Positions 23,112-32,652 of a stretch of DNA of 64,000 nucleotides are shown piece by piece. The notes beneath the pieces were generated by a model. That model saw only the letters and a list, made by a program, of their open reading frames with translations, did not search any database and was not told where the DNA came from. Source of the DNA: Clostridia bacterium (lineage in GTDB: Bacteria > Bacillota > Clostridia > Oscillospirales > RGIG577); assembly GCA_017405765.1 (NCBI GenBank), contig JAFQZS010000003.1:62001-126000 (forward strand). The letters are read 5' to 3'. Each line of letters begins with the position of its first letter. The first letter of the stretch is position 1. The translations under genes and the position numbers were made by a program.

Positions 23112-23288
23112 ATTCTATATGAGAGTATCCCCGTTAATGCGGTATTGGACAGAGGGCTGTTGCCGCGGGTCTTCCGGCGGTACGAAGCATGTATCAGTTC
23201 AGAACAACTTGAATACTATGATTTCTATAAACGTTTATGTTATATCATTTTATATCCCAAAAGCGAAACGGCGTTCCGTTTGAACGCG

Positions 23289-23317
23289 TTGACTATTCGC
23301 CCGCGAAATGTTAAAAT
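23289..23317 (+). promoter_or_regulatory. promoter of the Cna-B/SLH adhesin gene
   Basis: TTGACT (23289-23294), a 17-base spacer and TAAAAT (23312-23317). It predicts a leader of about 350 nt before the start codon. Confidence 0.65.
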
Positions 23318-23323
23318 TATTTA

Positions 23324-23673
23324 ATCAAACATCATGAATTACTGCACATATAAACTTGAACATAGGGTGCTGTTGAAGAAAACCATATGGCGATGGAAGA
23401 AGCTGCCGAGAAAGGGAGAGGCGGCAAATGATCGTCAAAAAGGAGTTCGGCGTCCGCCCCGCATTGCCTGATTGCCAAAAGTGCATGGAAGGTTCCATGG
23501 GACGGTGTATCAGGCAAAGGAACACGGCTCCTTTTTTTGCGGAGACATCTGCAGGGAAAACACATGCTTCCCCAAGACTTTGAACGCGTAAGCTTTCAAA
23601 GCATTGGGAGTGGGTGATGATCCACTCCCCCGGCAGCCGATCGGAAGAATAAGACAAAGGAGGAACAAGACAG
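23324..23673 (+). promoter_or_regulatory. long structured leader with an internal terminator
   Basis: The leader contains a long stem TTGCCTGAT...ATCAGGCAA with ATGGAA/TTCCAT inside (about 23462-23517). AGGA...TCCT followed by TTTTTTT (23518-23540) comes next, then hairpins around CTTTGA/TCAAAG and GAGTGG/CCACTC. A basic 34-residue frame (GTG at about 23370, MLLKKTIWRWKKLPRKG...) lies at its front. I recognise no known riboswitch class. Confidence 0.45.
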
Positions 23674-26600
23674 ATGAGACGGAAAGCAAAACAGTTGATG
23701 GGCATACTGCTTTGCCTTGCGATGGTGCTTAGCTTGACGCCGGGGATGAGCCTGACGGCGTATGCGGACGACACGGATGAGACCGAAAAAACGCAGGTAA
23801 GCGTCCGGAAGGTCTGGGAGGACAACAACGACAAGGCGCAGATGCGGCCACAGAGCTTAGAGGTGCAGCTGTACGCGGACGGCGAGGCACTGGGAAGCCC
23901 TGTGACACTAAACGAGGAAAACGGCTGGAGCTACAGCTGGAGCGATCTTTCGAAGTACGTCAATGAAGACGAACAGACCGGCGTTCAGCGGGCGATTGTC
24001 TACACGGTGGCTGAGACCGAGATTCCGGAAGGCTATGTCGGCGAGGTTTCGGGCAGTGCCGAAGAAGGCTTCGTGATTACAAACGTCTTTGTGATTGAAA
24101 AGACGCAGGTAAGCGTCCGGACGGACTGGGAAGACAACAACGACAAGGCGCAGATACGGCCGCAGAGCATAGAGGTGCAGCTGTACGCGGACGGCGAGGC
24201 AATGGGAAGCCCTGTGACACTGAACGAGGAAAACGGCTGGAGCTACAGCTGGAGCGATCTTTCGAAGTACGTCAATGAAGACGAACAGACCGGCGTTCAG
24301 CGTGCGATTGTCTACACGGTGGATGAGACCGAGATTCCGGAAGGCTATGCCGCCGAGGTTTCGGGCAGTGCCGAAGAAGGCTTCGTGATTACAAACATCT
24401 TTGTGATTGAAAAAACGCAGGTAAGCGTCCGGACGGACTGGGAAGACAACAACGACAAGGCGCAGATGCGGCCGCAGAGCATCCGGGTGCAGCTGTACGC
24501 GGACGGCCGGGCATTGGGAAGCCCGGTGACACTGGATGAGGAAAACGGCTGGAGCTATAGCTGGAGCGATCTTACGAAGTACGTCTATGAAGGCGGCCTG
24601 AGGGCGATTGAATACACGGTGGATGAGACCGAGATTCCGGAAGGCTATGTCGGCGAGGTTTCGGGCAGCGTCGAAGCGGGCTTCGTGATTACAAACACCT
24701 ATGAGACCGGCACGCTTATCATCGAGAAGGAATTCGATATCGCGCCCTGGGAGCCTTTCGTCCCGGACGATTCGTATGTGGACGTCCCGGTCGTCATTAC
24801 ATGGAACGACAACAACAACGCGGACGGCAACCGTCCCAAGAACGCAACCGTGAGACTGCTGGCGAACGGCACGGAGGTTGCCAACGCCGAACTCAATTCG
24901 GGCAACGGCTGGAGATATACCTTCACCGGTATGCCGAGGCTCGACGAGAACAGGGAAAAGATCGAATATACGATCACCGAGGATCCGATCGATTGGTACA
25001 AAGACCAGATAAGCGGATTCAACATCCGTAACAACTATGAGCCCGAGCTGACCGAAGCTGCCGTCAAAATGATCTGGGACGACGCCGACAACGAGACGGG
25101 GACGAGACCGAAAAGCATTGCGATGACGCTGAGCAACGGCATTACCGTACTGCTGAGCGATAATAACGGCTGGACCGCCACCGTCAAAAATCTCCCCACG
25201 AGGCTGAATGGAGAACCTGCCAATTATACCTGGACCGAGCAGAAGGTGGCGGGTTACGACAAGATTTCCGAGGTGACCGAGGGTACCTTAACCACCTTCG
25301 TGAACAAAAGACGGGTACAGTCGGCGTCACCGACCGTGGACCGTATCGAGTATGAGTTTGGTGAGTATGAGATCCCGCTGAGAGCCAGGGTCTGCGAATC
25401 GGCCGCTCCGACGATCTCAATTACCGCCGGAGTGGAATGGGACGGCGATGATGATTATTATCAATTGCTCAGGCCGGAGTCCGTGCAGTTGATCCTGATG
25501 GGGGACGGCGAACCGGTCGGTGAACTGAAAACGGTGGAAGCCTCCTCCTGGGAAGCAACGTGGTACGATCTGCCGGCTCAAAACAGCGACGGTAATCCGA
25601 TCGAGTACACCGTAAAGCAGATGGAACCGATCTCCGCTTATACGACGACATGCGACGGCCTGACGGTGACAAATACCCTGAAGACGGGCAGCCTCAGCGT
25701 GAAGATTTCCCTCTCGGGCGTTCCGGAAGAGGCAGACCTGAGCAAGCTTCGGCTTGCCATTGACGGTCCGGATCCGCGGCTGGAGAAGACGCTGACCTAC
25801 GAGGATGTAATGAACGGAACCGTAGACCTGGGCAGGGTGCTCGAGGGCGCTTACATGATCCGCGATACAAATGCGGACACGCTTATCGAAGGCTATGTGA
25901 TGGACGCCGAGAACAGCAAAGTGGCCGACGCCATTTACGTCTCGGGCGGTGAAGACTCTGAGCTGGAGTTCAAATACACATGGAAACTTCCGGAGCCTCT
26001 GGATGCGGAAGCGGATGAAGACTACGATCCCTTTGCCAATATCGGCGATCTGTCCTTTGAGATCCTCGGACCCGACGCTCTGATGCCGCTGACGATCCGT
26101 TACTCCGATTTCACGAACGGCAAGTATGAGATTCCGGATCTGGCGCCCGGCGTTTACACCGTGGTCGAGCGCAATGCGGAAAAGCTGGTGAAGTATTACA
26201 CGCTGACGAGCAACAGCATGACGGGCATGGCTGTTGAAGTGAAGGCGGGCGGGACGGCCACCGCGAAACTGTTCAACCAATACGTGCCCCTGCCGACGCC
26301 TGAACCCGACGCCGAGTTCGTCGACATCCCGGTGACCGTGACCTGGAACGACAACAACAACGCGGACGGCAACCGGCCCGAATCCGTCACGGCCCGCCTG
26401 TATGCCGACGGCGTGGAAGTGGACAGCCATGTGCTGACGGCCGCCGAAAACTGGCAGTTCACCTTTATCGAGAAGCCGCGCCATCAGGAGGACAACAAGA
26501 CTGAGATCGTCTACACGGTCAATGAAGATGCGGTTCCGATGTACAGAGCAGTTGTCAAAAGCTACAGCATCGTGAACGAATATGAGCCCGAATTAATAAG

Positions 26601-28017
26601 CGCTTCTGTTTCTAAAAGATGGAATGATAACAACAACCAGCAGAATCTCCGGCCTGATTCCATTGCGATGAGCCTGTTAGACGGACAGAAGGTCGCCAAA
26701 GTGGTCGTGCTTAGCGAAGCCAACGGCTGGACCGCCGTCGTCAACGATCTCCCCACCGTGGTGAACGGACAGGAAGCACAGTATGAATGGAAAGAACAGC
26801 AGGTCAACGGCTACACGCTCGAAAACGTGGAGCAACGGGGGAACCACATGACTTTCACCAACGCGGTCTGGGAGCGTCCTGAGAACAACCCTACAATTAC
26901 TCCCAACAATCGAACTTATGATGATACTGAGAAGCCGCTTGTTACTGTTTCCGGCGAACTGACCGGCAGTACAACAAAGTACGCTCTTGGCTCAGATGCG
27001 GCCACTGCCCCTGAAGCATCTGCATATACCACAGCCATCCCTACAGCCACCAGCGCCGGAACCTACTATGTATGGTACAAGACCGAGGGCGACGAAAGCC
27101 AAAACGACAGCAGTGCGGTTTGTGTGATCGTCACCATCAGCGCAAAGTTCTCCGGCGGAGGAGGCGGCGGAGGCGGTGGCGGCGGCTCATCCTCCGTCAA
27201 TAACCCCGTCGGCACCGGTACCTTCGAGGGCGGCTCCGTGAAGCTTAGCACCGAGGGCGCCAGGGCGGGCAGCACCGTGACCATAACCGTCACCCCCGAA
27301 GAGGGCTATCGGGCGGATAAGGTCACCGTCACCGACAAGAACGGCAGCGTCATCCCCGTGGCACAAAACGCCGACGGCACCTACCGCTTCACGATGCCAA
27401 ACTCCCCCGTTACCGTTACACCCGCCTTTGAGAAGATCGCGGACCGGACCGACACCGACGTCTGTGACAAATTCCGCGATGTCTCCGAGGACGCATGGTA
27501 TCACGACGCGGTCCGCTGGGCCGTGGACAACGGTATCATGAACGGCGTGGCTTCGGACCTCTTCGATCCGGACGGCGCCGCCACGCGGGCCATGGTAGTC
27601 ACCATGCTCTGGCGGCTTGAAGGCGAGCCTGCGGGCGCGGGCATTTCATTTGACGACGTGCCTGACGGCGCGTGGTACGCGCCCGCTGTAAGCTGGGCGG
27701 CACAGAATGAGATCATAAGAGGGCTGTCGGACGAAAGCTTCGACCCCGATGCGCCCGTCACCCGGGAGCAGCTTGCGGCGATCCTGTATCGGTACGCGCA
27801 GAGCAAGGGAAAAGGGTTCACCGGCGCATGGGCCTTCCCGCTCGATTACAGCGACGCGGCGGACGTGTCCGAGTACGCATATGAGGCCATGTGCTTTATG
27901 ACCATGAACGGTGTCATCACCGGCATGGACGACGGAACGCTGGCTCCGAAGGACAACGCCACCCGCGCGCAGATAGCCGCGATATTCATGCGCTTCTGCG
28001 AGGAGACGGCAGGATAA
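23674..28017 (+). CDS. giant surface adhesin with Cna-B repeats and three SLH domains
   Basis: This is a 1447-residue secreted protein with a signal peptide ending AYA (residue 31), held to the cell wall by three C-terminal SLH domains (~1265-1447). Between them lie about eight Cna-B-type beta-sandwich domains, marked by VSVRKVWEDNNDKAQ, ITWNDNNNADGNRP and similar motifs. The first three are nearly identical 104-residue copies. Next come an MBG-like domain (~1073-1159), a nine-glycine linker and an InlB-B-repeat-like domain. Cna-B modules form stiff stalks, often with internal isopeptide bonds. It has no LPXTG signal, so anchoring is by SLH. Ile codons are mostly ATT/ATC, unlike resident genes, and it lies beside the integrated element. 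Confidence 0.92.
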   Translation: MRRKAKQLMGILLCLAMVLSLTPGMSLTAYADDTDETEKTQVSVRKVWEDNNDKAQMRPQSLEVQLYADGEALGSPVTLNEENGWSYSWSDLSKYVNEDEQTGVQRAIVYTVAETEIPEGYVGEVSGSAEEGFVITNVFVIEKTQVSVRTDWEDNNDKAQIRPQSIEVQLYADGEAMGSPVTLNEENGWSYSWSDLSKYVNEDEQTGVQRAIVYTVDETEIPEGYAAEVSGSAEEGFVITNIFVIEKTQVSVRTDWEDNNDKAQMRPQSIRVQLYADGRALGSPVTLDEENGWSYSWSDLTKYVYEGGLRAIEYTVDETEIPEGYVGEVSGSVEAGFVITNTYETGTLIIEKEFDIAPWEPFVPDDSYVDVPVVITWNDNNNADGNRPKNATVRLLANGTEVANAELNSGNGWRYTFTGMPRLDENREKIEYTITEDPIDWYKDQISGFNIRNNYEPELTEAAVKMIWDDADNETGTRPKSIAMTLSNGITVLLSDNNGWTATVKNLPTRLNGEPANYTWTEQKVAGYDKISEVTEGTLTTFVNKRRVQSASPTVDRIEYEFGEYEIPLRARVCESAAPTISITAGVEWDGDDDYYQLLRPESVQLILMGDGEPVGELKTVEASSWEATWYDLPAQNSDGNPIEYTVKQMEPISAYTTTCDGLTVTNTLKTGSLSVKISLSGVPEEADLSKLRLAIDGPDPRLEKTLTYEDVMNGTVDLGRVLEGAYMIRDTNADTLIEGYVMDAENSKVADAIYVSGGEDSELEFKYTWKLPEPLDAEADEDYDPFANIGDLSFEILGPDALMPLTIRYSDFTNGKYEIPDLAPGVYTVVERNAEKLVKYYTLTSNSMTGMAVEVKAGGTATAKLFNQYVPLPTPEPDAEFVDIPVTVTWNDNNNADGNRPESVTARLYADGVEVDSHVLTAAENWQFTFIEKPRHQEDNKTEIVYTVNEDAVPMYRAVVKSYSIVNEYEPELISASVSKRWNDNNNQQNLRPDSIAMSLLDGQKVAKVVVLSEANGWTAVVNDLPTVVNGQEAQYEWKEQQVNGYTLENVEQRGNHMTFTNAVWERPENNPTITPNNRTYDDTEKPLVTVSGELTGSTTKYALGSDAATAPEASAYTTAIPTATSAGTYYVWYKTEGDESQNDSSAVCVIVTISAKFSGGGGGGGGGGGSSSVNNPVGTGTFEGGSVKLSTEGARAGSTVTITVTPEEGYRADKVTVTDKNGSVIPVAQNADGTYRFTMPNSPVTVTPAFEKIADRTDTDVCDKFRDVSEDAWYHDAVRWAVDNGIMNGVASDLFDPDGAATRAMVVTMLWRLEGEPAGAGISFDDVPDGAWYAPAVSWAAQNEIIRGLSDESFDPDAPVTREQLAAILYRYAQSKGKGFTGAWAFPLDYSDAADVSEYAYEAMCFMTMNGVITGMDDGTLAPKDNATRAQIAAIFMRFCEETAG
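23791..24708 (+). repeat. three tandem 312-bp coding repeats
   Basis: Copies start at 23791, 24103 and 24415 and are almost identical in DNA. The third is shorter near its end. They encode Cna-B domains 1-3 and indicate recent duplication or exchange. Confidence 0.85.
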
Positions 28018-28043
28018 CAAATTATAAAAAGCATATACAGCGC

Positions 28044-28084
28044 AATATGGCGCGGGCAGCATCAACGTCTGTCCGCGCCATATT
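28044..28084 (+). terminator. bidirectional-looking terminator after the adhesin
   Basis: AATATGGCGCGG and CCGCGCCATATT pair around 17 bases, followed by TGATT. It separates the adhesin from the convergent DUF4186 gene. Confidence 0.65.
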
Positions 28085-28112
28085 TGATTCATATATTCCG
28101 CCCGGATTTTGT

Positions 28113-28469
28113 CTAACCGCGCGCATATTCCCGTTCTATCCATTTCATCAAGAGGTTCACGATGCGTTCCTGTTCGTTCTCTGTAAGCGCCCGATCTTTG
28201 GGGACGCGGTACCATTTGTAAAGGCAGCTCCTGCAGCAGCACGCACATGCGTGCTGAGCGGCGAATACGGGATGCCCGCGCATCGGCGTTTGCCTCCCGT
28301 CGTTCGGGATATGGGCCAAAGCAAGCCGCTTCCTTATAAAATCGGCGGCGTGTGAGCGGATCGTGTCCATACCTTTTTCCGATATATACAGCCTGTCCTT
28401 TTCGCTCAGATGAAATTTTGAGCGAAAAGCGGATCGCTGCAGTCTGTTAAGCGCTTCGTCAATAGTCAT
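28113..28469 (-). CDS. DUF4186 family protein
   Basis: This 118-residue protein matches DUF4186. The conserved stretches are RLQRSAFRSKFHLSEKDRLY, EKGMDTIRSHAADFI, PNDGRQTPMRGHPVFAAQHA and ACCCRSCLYKWYRVPK. The His and Cys residues in the centre look like a metal site, but no activity is known for the family. The length is normal and the frame intact. It is convergent with the adhesin and stands alone. Confidence 0.9.
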   Translation of the reverse strand: MTIDEALNRLQRSAFRSKFHLSEKDRLYISEKGMDTIRSHAADFIRKRLALAHIPNDGRQTPMRGHPVFAAQHACACCCRSCLYKWYRVPKDRALTENEQERIVNLLMKWIEREYARG

Positions 28470-28612
28470 GATCTTCTGTTTTCACCTACAAATAACGATT
28501 TCATCGGCTCCCACGGCCGTCCTGCAATAATAATATATCACAAAACGCCGACGAGCGGGACGACTTTATGACGCATATTTGTGAGCGCGTTCGTTTTCGG
28601 CGCGTGCGCTTA

Positions 28613-28641
28613 TTGCTTTATGCGACAGAAAATGATACGAT
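28613..28641 (+). promoter_or_regulatory. promoter of the zinc-ribbon gene cluster
   Basis: TTGCTT (28613-28618), a 17-base spacer and TACGAT (28636-28641). Confidence 0.55.
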
Positions 28642-28683
28642 ATAAAATAAAGAGACCGGATCAAAGTGAGGAGGTGCCGATAT

Positions 28684-30363
28684 ATGGCGAATGAAAACAA
28701 AAGCCCGCTTCGTATTTACTGCAATACCTGCGGCGCTCCCGTGGGATTCGATATAATAAATCAGACATACCGCTGTGCCCATTGCGGCGAGATCGGCGTC
28801 CCCGCCGACAAAAAGAATGCGTTCGAATTTAAAAGACAGATCCGCAGGGATGACGAGACAGTAAGCGGGGACGGCGGAGAGGCCGAGACGTTCTTTTGCC
28901 CGTCGTGCGGTGCAAAGCTCGTATTTGCCGCCGGTGACGCCTCCACGACGTGCGATTTCTGCGGCAGCAGGCTCGTGCGCCAAGAGCTTTCGTCCGACGC
29001 GGGGACGCCGGACCTTATAATACCGTTTTTCATAACTCTGGATGAAGCGCGGGAGCGTATGCTTTCGTGGGGACGGACACATGAGAAAACGCCGGAGGGC
29101 AAAAGCGTAATTTCAAATATAGACGGCTTATGCGGATATTATCTTCCTTACAGGATCGTTCGCGGCCCTGTACAGGCCGAAGTTTACCGCCATGGCACAG
29201 AGCGCAAGTTTAACTGCCGCGGATTTATCGAGGGAACGGCCGTAAACGCTTCAAAACAGCTCGACAACCGCGTATTGAATGATATGGAGCCGTTCGACTG
29301 GACGGCGGCAAGACCTTTTGAATACGGCTATATCGCGGGAAGCGGCGTAAAGCTTGCGGACATTTCCGACGCCGAGACGGACAGGCGCGTGCGCGAGGAG
29401 GTCGCACAGGACTTCCTTTTGGATGTGGAAAAGCTCATGCAGACCACCGGCGTAACGCTTAAAGTCGAAACGGGAGAGCTTGCGTCGCTTACAGTGCTTT
29501 TGCCCGTGTATTTTATACGCGGGGGAAAGCTAACGGCCGCTATGAACGGACAGACGGGCCGTATCGCAGTCAGCACTCAGCGCGAGAAAAAAACTTTCCC
29601 GTGGGTCATCGAACCTATAATATATACTGTGATCCTTACATTACTTTTGGGCATATGGAGCGATTTTATGCCCGATCTGATGTTATACTGCGGCTCTTGT
29701 CTCGCGATCGTCATCTTCATGACGATGGGAGAAGGAAGAACCTCGCTGATACGCCGGATAACGCTTCAAACGAGGGCGGGACGCGCAAAACGCGAGGACG
29801 GAGAGCTTAAAATAGACGACGAACGCGATATACTTAAAAATCCGTTCGACAATACTCCGGTATTTTTCGAGCCGAACGAAAGGGGACGCTCTGTACCCGT
29901 AAAGCTGCGCTTTTACACTGTGGGACGGTGGTTTACTATCTTTATTAACGCCCTTGTTACCTTATTTCTGCCCGTGATCATCGCGGCGGTCCTTCGCCTT
30001 TTAACGATGGGCGAGGGAGAGCGCTTTTTGGACTCGTTCACTCCGAGATACGGCGCGGCGTGGTACGTGATAGCGGCGGTCGTTGTTTTAATGTATCTCA
30101 TAAAGGGCGTAAGAAGGGACGTTTACGACCACCCGTATATTTACGAACTCATGCCGGACGGCAATAAAAGACTCATGGGCAGCCGCATAGACAGGAGCGT
30201 TTCGGTGCTTTCGATATTCGGCTTAGGCAAGAAGACAAGCGACGGAAAACGCGTGACGCTTTTGTGGATACTTAAGTCGCTCAAAATACGCGCGGTCGGG
30301 ATATTTTTGCTTCTTCTCGCTTTGCTTATGGGAAGCGCAGCGTCGATAGTATTCTTATCATAA
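28684..30363 (+). CDS. zinc-ribbon membrane protein of unknown function
   Basis: This 559-residue protein begins with two zinc ribbons: CNTCG...CAHCG (residues ~13-36) and CPSCG...CDFCG (~72-97). A soluble domain of ~200 residues follows. Four to five membrane helices are visible at roughly 308-345, 415-440, 460-480 and 530-555. The zinc-ribbon opening resembles TFIIB-like ribbons common in Firmicute membrane proteins of unknown role. The ATG at 28684 has GAGGAGGTG upstream. Two smaller zinc-ribbon genes follow within 31 bp and with a one-base overlap, so the three form one operon. Confidence 0.75.
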   Translation: MANENKSPLRIYCNTCGAPVGFDIINQTYRCAHCGEIGVPADKKNAFEFKRQIRRDDETVSGDGGEAETFFCPSCGAKLVFAAGDASTTCDFCGSRLVRQELSSDAGTPDLIIPFFITLDEARERMLSWGRTHEKTPEGKSVISNIDGLCGYYLPYRIVRGPVQAEVYRHGTERKFNCRGFIEGTAVNASKQLDNRVLNDMEPFDWTAARPFEYGYIAGSGVKLADISDAETDRRVREEVAQDFLLDVEKLMQTTGVTLKVETGELASLTVLLPVYFIRGGKLTAAMNGQTGRIAVSTQREKKTFPWVIEPIIYTVILTLLLGIWSDFMPDLMLYCGSCLAIVIFMTMGEGRTSLIRRITLQTRAGRAKREDGELKIDDERDILKNPFDNTPVFFEPNERGRSVPVKLRFYTVGRWFTIFINALVTLFLPVIIAAVLRLLTMGEGERFLDSFTPRYGAAWYVIAAVVVLMYLIKGVRRDVYDHPYIYELMPDGNKRLMGSRIDRSVSVLSIFGLGKKTSDGKRVTLLWILKSLKIRAVGIFLLLLALLMGSAASIVFLS

Positions 30364-30394
30364 TAGTAATTTAGTATATAAGGGAGGAGAGAAC

Positions 30395-31093
30395 ATGGAG
30401 AAAACTCAGGGAAACAAGGTGTGCGTAGTTTGCGGCAGAGCGATAGATGAAAGCGGCATGTACAGCGGCCCAATGGAAATATTTAACGGCCCTAAGGATG
30501 TTCCGCTCAAGGACGGCGGCGCGGTATGCCGCGAATGCGCCGAAAAAGTGAGGATAGTATGTCCGCTTAAAAATTCAAGGATGTTTCTAGAAAGCGCCGC
30601 GCATTTCGGTATTTTTGAAAGCAAAACGGGATCCGGCCACGACAACCGCGGCTGGATAAACGTGCTCATCGACCCGATCGCCGAGCTTGACACGGAGAGC
30701 TTTCGCAGGGTACAGCTCAAGGCCGAAAGCGCCGTATCAGCGCTTTCACAGCGGTTTGCGGGAGCGCGCGGCGCCGCGGAGGCGGATTTTACATATCGCC
30801 GCTATACAAAGGACCGCTCAAAGGATACGCCTCTCGGCGCGAATGAAAAGCGCTTCGTTACATGCGTAAAGGTGCTTTTCGGTGCGATACGTCCCGGCGA
30901 CATGGTGACGGTCGCTCATAAAGACCGCGAGTACACGGCGAAGGTGGAAGATGTGTGGTACTGGAATTATCTTGACATACCCGTAAGACCGATAGAAAAG
31001 GCGTCGGCAGGTATGACGGCGGCGCTGTGGTTTTATAATGACGTGCCGTTTATTTATCCGGGCGATACTCTTATGGTAAAGGAGGGTCAGTGA
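30395..31093 (+). CDS. zinc-ribbon protein, second gene of the cluster
   Basis: This is a 232-residue soluble protein. A four-cysteine ribbon occupies residues ~9-54 (CVVCGRAID...CRECAEKV). A helical middle part follows, then a C-terminal barrel-like region containing FGAIRPGDMVTV and ending FIYPGDTLMVKEG. That spacing recalls domain II of translation GTPases, but no GTPase domain is present. It shares this layout with the next gene, so the two are probably distant paralogues. Function is unknown. Confidence 0.65.
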   Translation: MEKTQGNKVCVVCGRAIDESGMYSGPMEIFNGPKDVPLKDGGAVCRECAEKVRIVCPLKNSRMFLESAAHFGIFESKTGSGHDNRGWINVLIDPIAELDTESFRRVQLKAESAVSALSQRFAGARGAAEADFTYRRYTKDRSKDTPLGANEKRFVTCVKVLFGAIRPGDMVTVAHKDREYTAKVEDVWYWNYLDIPVRPIEKASAGMTAALWFYNDVPFIYPGDTLMVKEGQ

Positions 31094-31740
31094 TGGCTGG
31101 TTATAAGATAGGCGACACGAGAGATCTGGGATACTGCGCGGCATGCGGCAACGTTATCACTATTGAGGCGACCGACGGGATATTTCGCACCCAGCGCTGC
31201 GGAAATCCGGTCAAGCTTAAGGACGGGGAGTGGCTCTGCGGCTCATGCCTTAGAAAGCTTCGCGTAAAGTATCCGCAGGAGTATAAGCTCGATCCCGTGC
31301 GTAAGGCGATCGTGCCGTTCGAGTCGGCGGCAGGACTTGACGCGGCGGAGGCGCGCCGCGAGCTTTCGGCTGCACACGACCATCTTGAGAGCCTGAGAGA
31401 AAAGTACGGCTTTCATCAGGCTGTCTTTTTTGTTGAAGACGTAAAAAAAGAAAAGGGCGGTTTTTTAAAGGCCCCGTTCATCACCGTTACGGGTCATGTG
31501 ATTTACGGAACGTTCTATCCGTATGACGAGGTGGCGTGCGGAAAAGCGGGCTATAAGGCGCAGATAATTGCGTTCGCAACGCCGCATCTCGCTCTTCCCG
31601 TAAACGAGCAGACGTTGCGCCTCTGGAAGCCAAGCGACGTCATAAGCTACGCATGGGCCGACGGCGGCGAGGAGGCCGCATTCGTGTTCCGCGATAAAAG
31701 CCTTGACCTGAAACCGGGAGATGTTCTTATAAAAGATTGA
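31093..31740 (+). CDS. zinc-ribbon protein, third gene of the cluster
   Basis: This is a 215-residue protein with four cysteines in the first 50 residues (CAACG...CGSCLRKL) and a C-terminal region that reads like an EF-Tu domain II barrel: FITVTGHVIYGTFYPYDEVA, then ... LDLKPGDVLIKD. The ATG at 31093 overlaps the TGA of the previous gene, with GGAGGG six bases upstream, so the two are coupled. Function is unknown. The barrel comparison is mine, from strand pattern and the PGD motif, and is not a database result. Confidence 0.65.
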   Translation: MAGYKIGDTRDLGYCAACGNVITIEATDGIFRTQRCGNPVKLKDGEWLCGSCLRKLRVKYPQEYKLDPVRKAIVPFESAAGLDAAEARRELSAAHDHLESLREKYGFHQAVFFVEDVKKEKGGFLKAPFITVTGHVIYGTFYPYDEVACGKAGYKAQIIAFATPHLALPVNEQTLRLWKPSDVISYAWADGGEEAAFVFRDKSLDLKPGDVLIKD

Positions 31741-31775
31741 CCGTCTCTAAAGGGACGGATCGAAAAAATATACCC

Positions 31776-31795
31776 CCGCCGCAAACGCGGCGGGC
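31776..31795. terminator. GC hairpin after the zinc-ribbon operon
   Basis: CCCGCCGC-AAAC-GCGGCGGG. The T-run lies on the minus-strand side. A weaker hairpin (CCGTC...GACGG, 31741-31757) precedes it. Confidence 0.45.
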
Positions 31796-31821
31796 TAATA
31801 AGGAAGTATTTTCAGATGCAT

Positions 31822-31860
31822 GGAATGGTGTAGTCTTTCGTAACTGCACCATTCCTGTTT
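31822..31860 (+). terminator. intrinsic terminator
   Basis: GGAATGGTG and CACCATTCC pair around 16 bases and are followed by TGTTTTT. Confidence 0.65.
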
Positions 31861-31940
31861 TTATGCCGTGATGCGATGCTGCCGGGGATTCTGTCGGATA
31901 TCGGCCATCAGTTTTTCCGGTTCCTTTAATTCACAAATTA

Positions 31941-32518
31941 ATGGGGGTTCGTGGCGCAGAACGCAAAAAGAGCGCCTGCCTCTTTTTGGAAGCAGACGAT
32001 CTTTTGGTATTATTTAGTTTCACTTCATCAGCCGGATCAACAGCTTGCCCAAGTCCTTCGTGGGCTTTCCGCCGGCCAGCAGCTTGTTCCGAAAGGGCGG
32101 CATCGCGCCGGTCAGCAGCCGGCGCTCGCCGGCGCAGAGCAACAAGATCCGGTCTCTCTTAATTACATTGCAACTTATTTTGTCTGTGTTGTTCACAGCG
32201 ATGGTGCGGTATGCCGTCAAAGGCGGAGCCGTAGACGGATTGTATTTTTATCCCAAACCGGTGCAGGAAAGGGCTATCGATATCGGATTGATCGACCGGG
32301 AAACGATACAGCACAAACGGAAAGTCTTCATGACAGAATACTTTATCGTCATCGATAAAGTATGGGTAGGGACGAACAGGTTCTGGATCCTCCCCGGCTG
32401 CGAGGATATCCCTTATGTGCAGACATGGCCGCAGATACTGAAGAAGCGCGGTATTATGACGCTGATATGGATCGCCGGCGCGGCGATCGTGGCAGGAATC
32501 GTTATTCTGATATTTTGA
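31941..32518 (+). pseudogene. decayed membrane-protein gene with internal deletion
   Basis: The recognisable part (about 32155-32518) encodes a membrane segment (LLITLQLILSVLFTAMVRYA), then YFYPKPVQERAIDIGLIDRE, KRKVFMTEYFIVIDKVWVG, a W/P-rich stretch and a final membrane helix. Intact relatives I know of this type carry about 30-40 more residues, including membrane helices, between KRKVFM and IDKVWVG. The join looks like an in-frame deletion. The upstream part has no coherent start. Codon use is ATC-rich, unlike the flanks. Confidence 0.5.
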
Positions 32519-32652
32519 CGATGGAGGAAGATGATGGCGAATCATATGACGATCCATCAGCTTCCCTACGGGAAACCGGTACGTACATGGCTGAAAGAAC
32601 GAACGGAGAGCAGCAGGCGGCGTCCATTTGGAGGCAGACGGAAGAAAACTAA

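Noticed and set aside
23324-23673. Cyclic-di-GMP or other known riboswitch ahead of the adhesin
   Set aside because: The conserved core nucleotides of the classes I know could not be found, so I call it only a structured leader.
25417-26484. Long minus-strand frame inside the adhesin gene
   Set aside because: It is a shadow of the GC-rich plus-strand gene, which has clear domains, a signal peptide and a ribosome site.
32521-32652. Short frame MMANHMTIHQLPYG... between the two remnants
   Set aside because: A GGAGGAAG site precedes it, but the 44 residues lack any family resemblance and it lies in decayed DNA. I could not support it as a gene.
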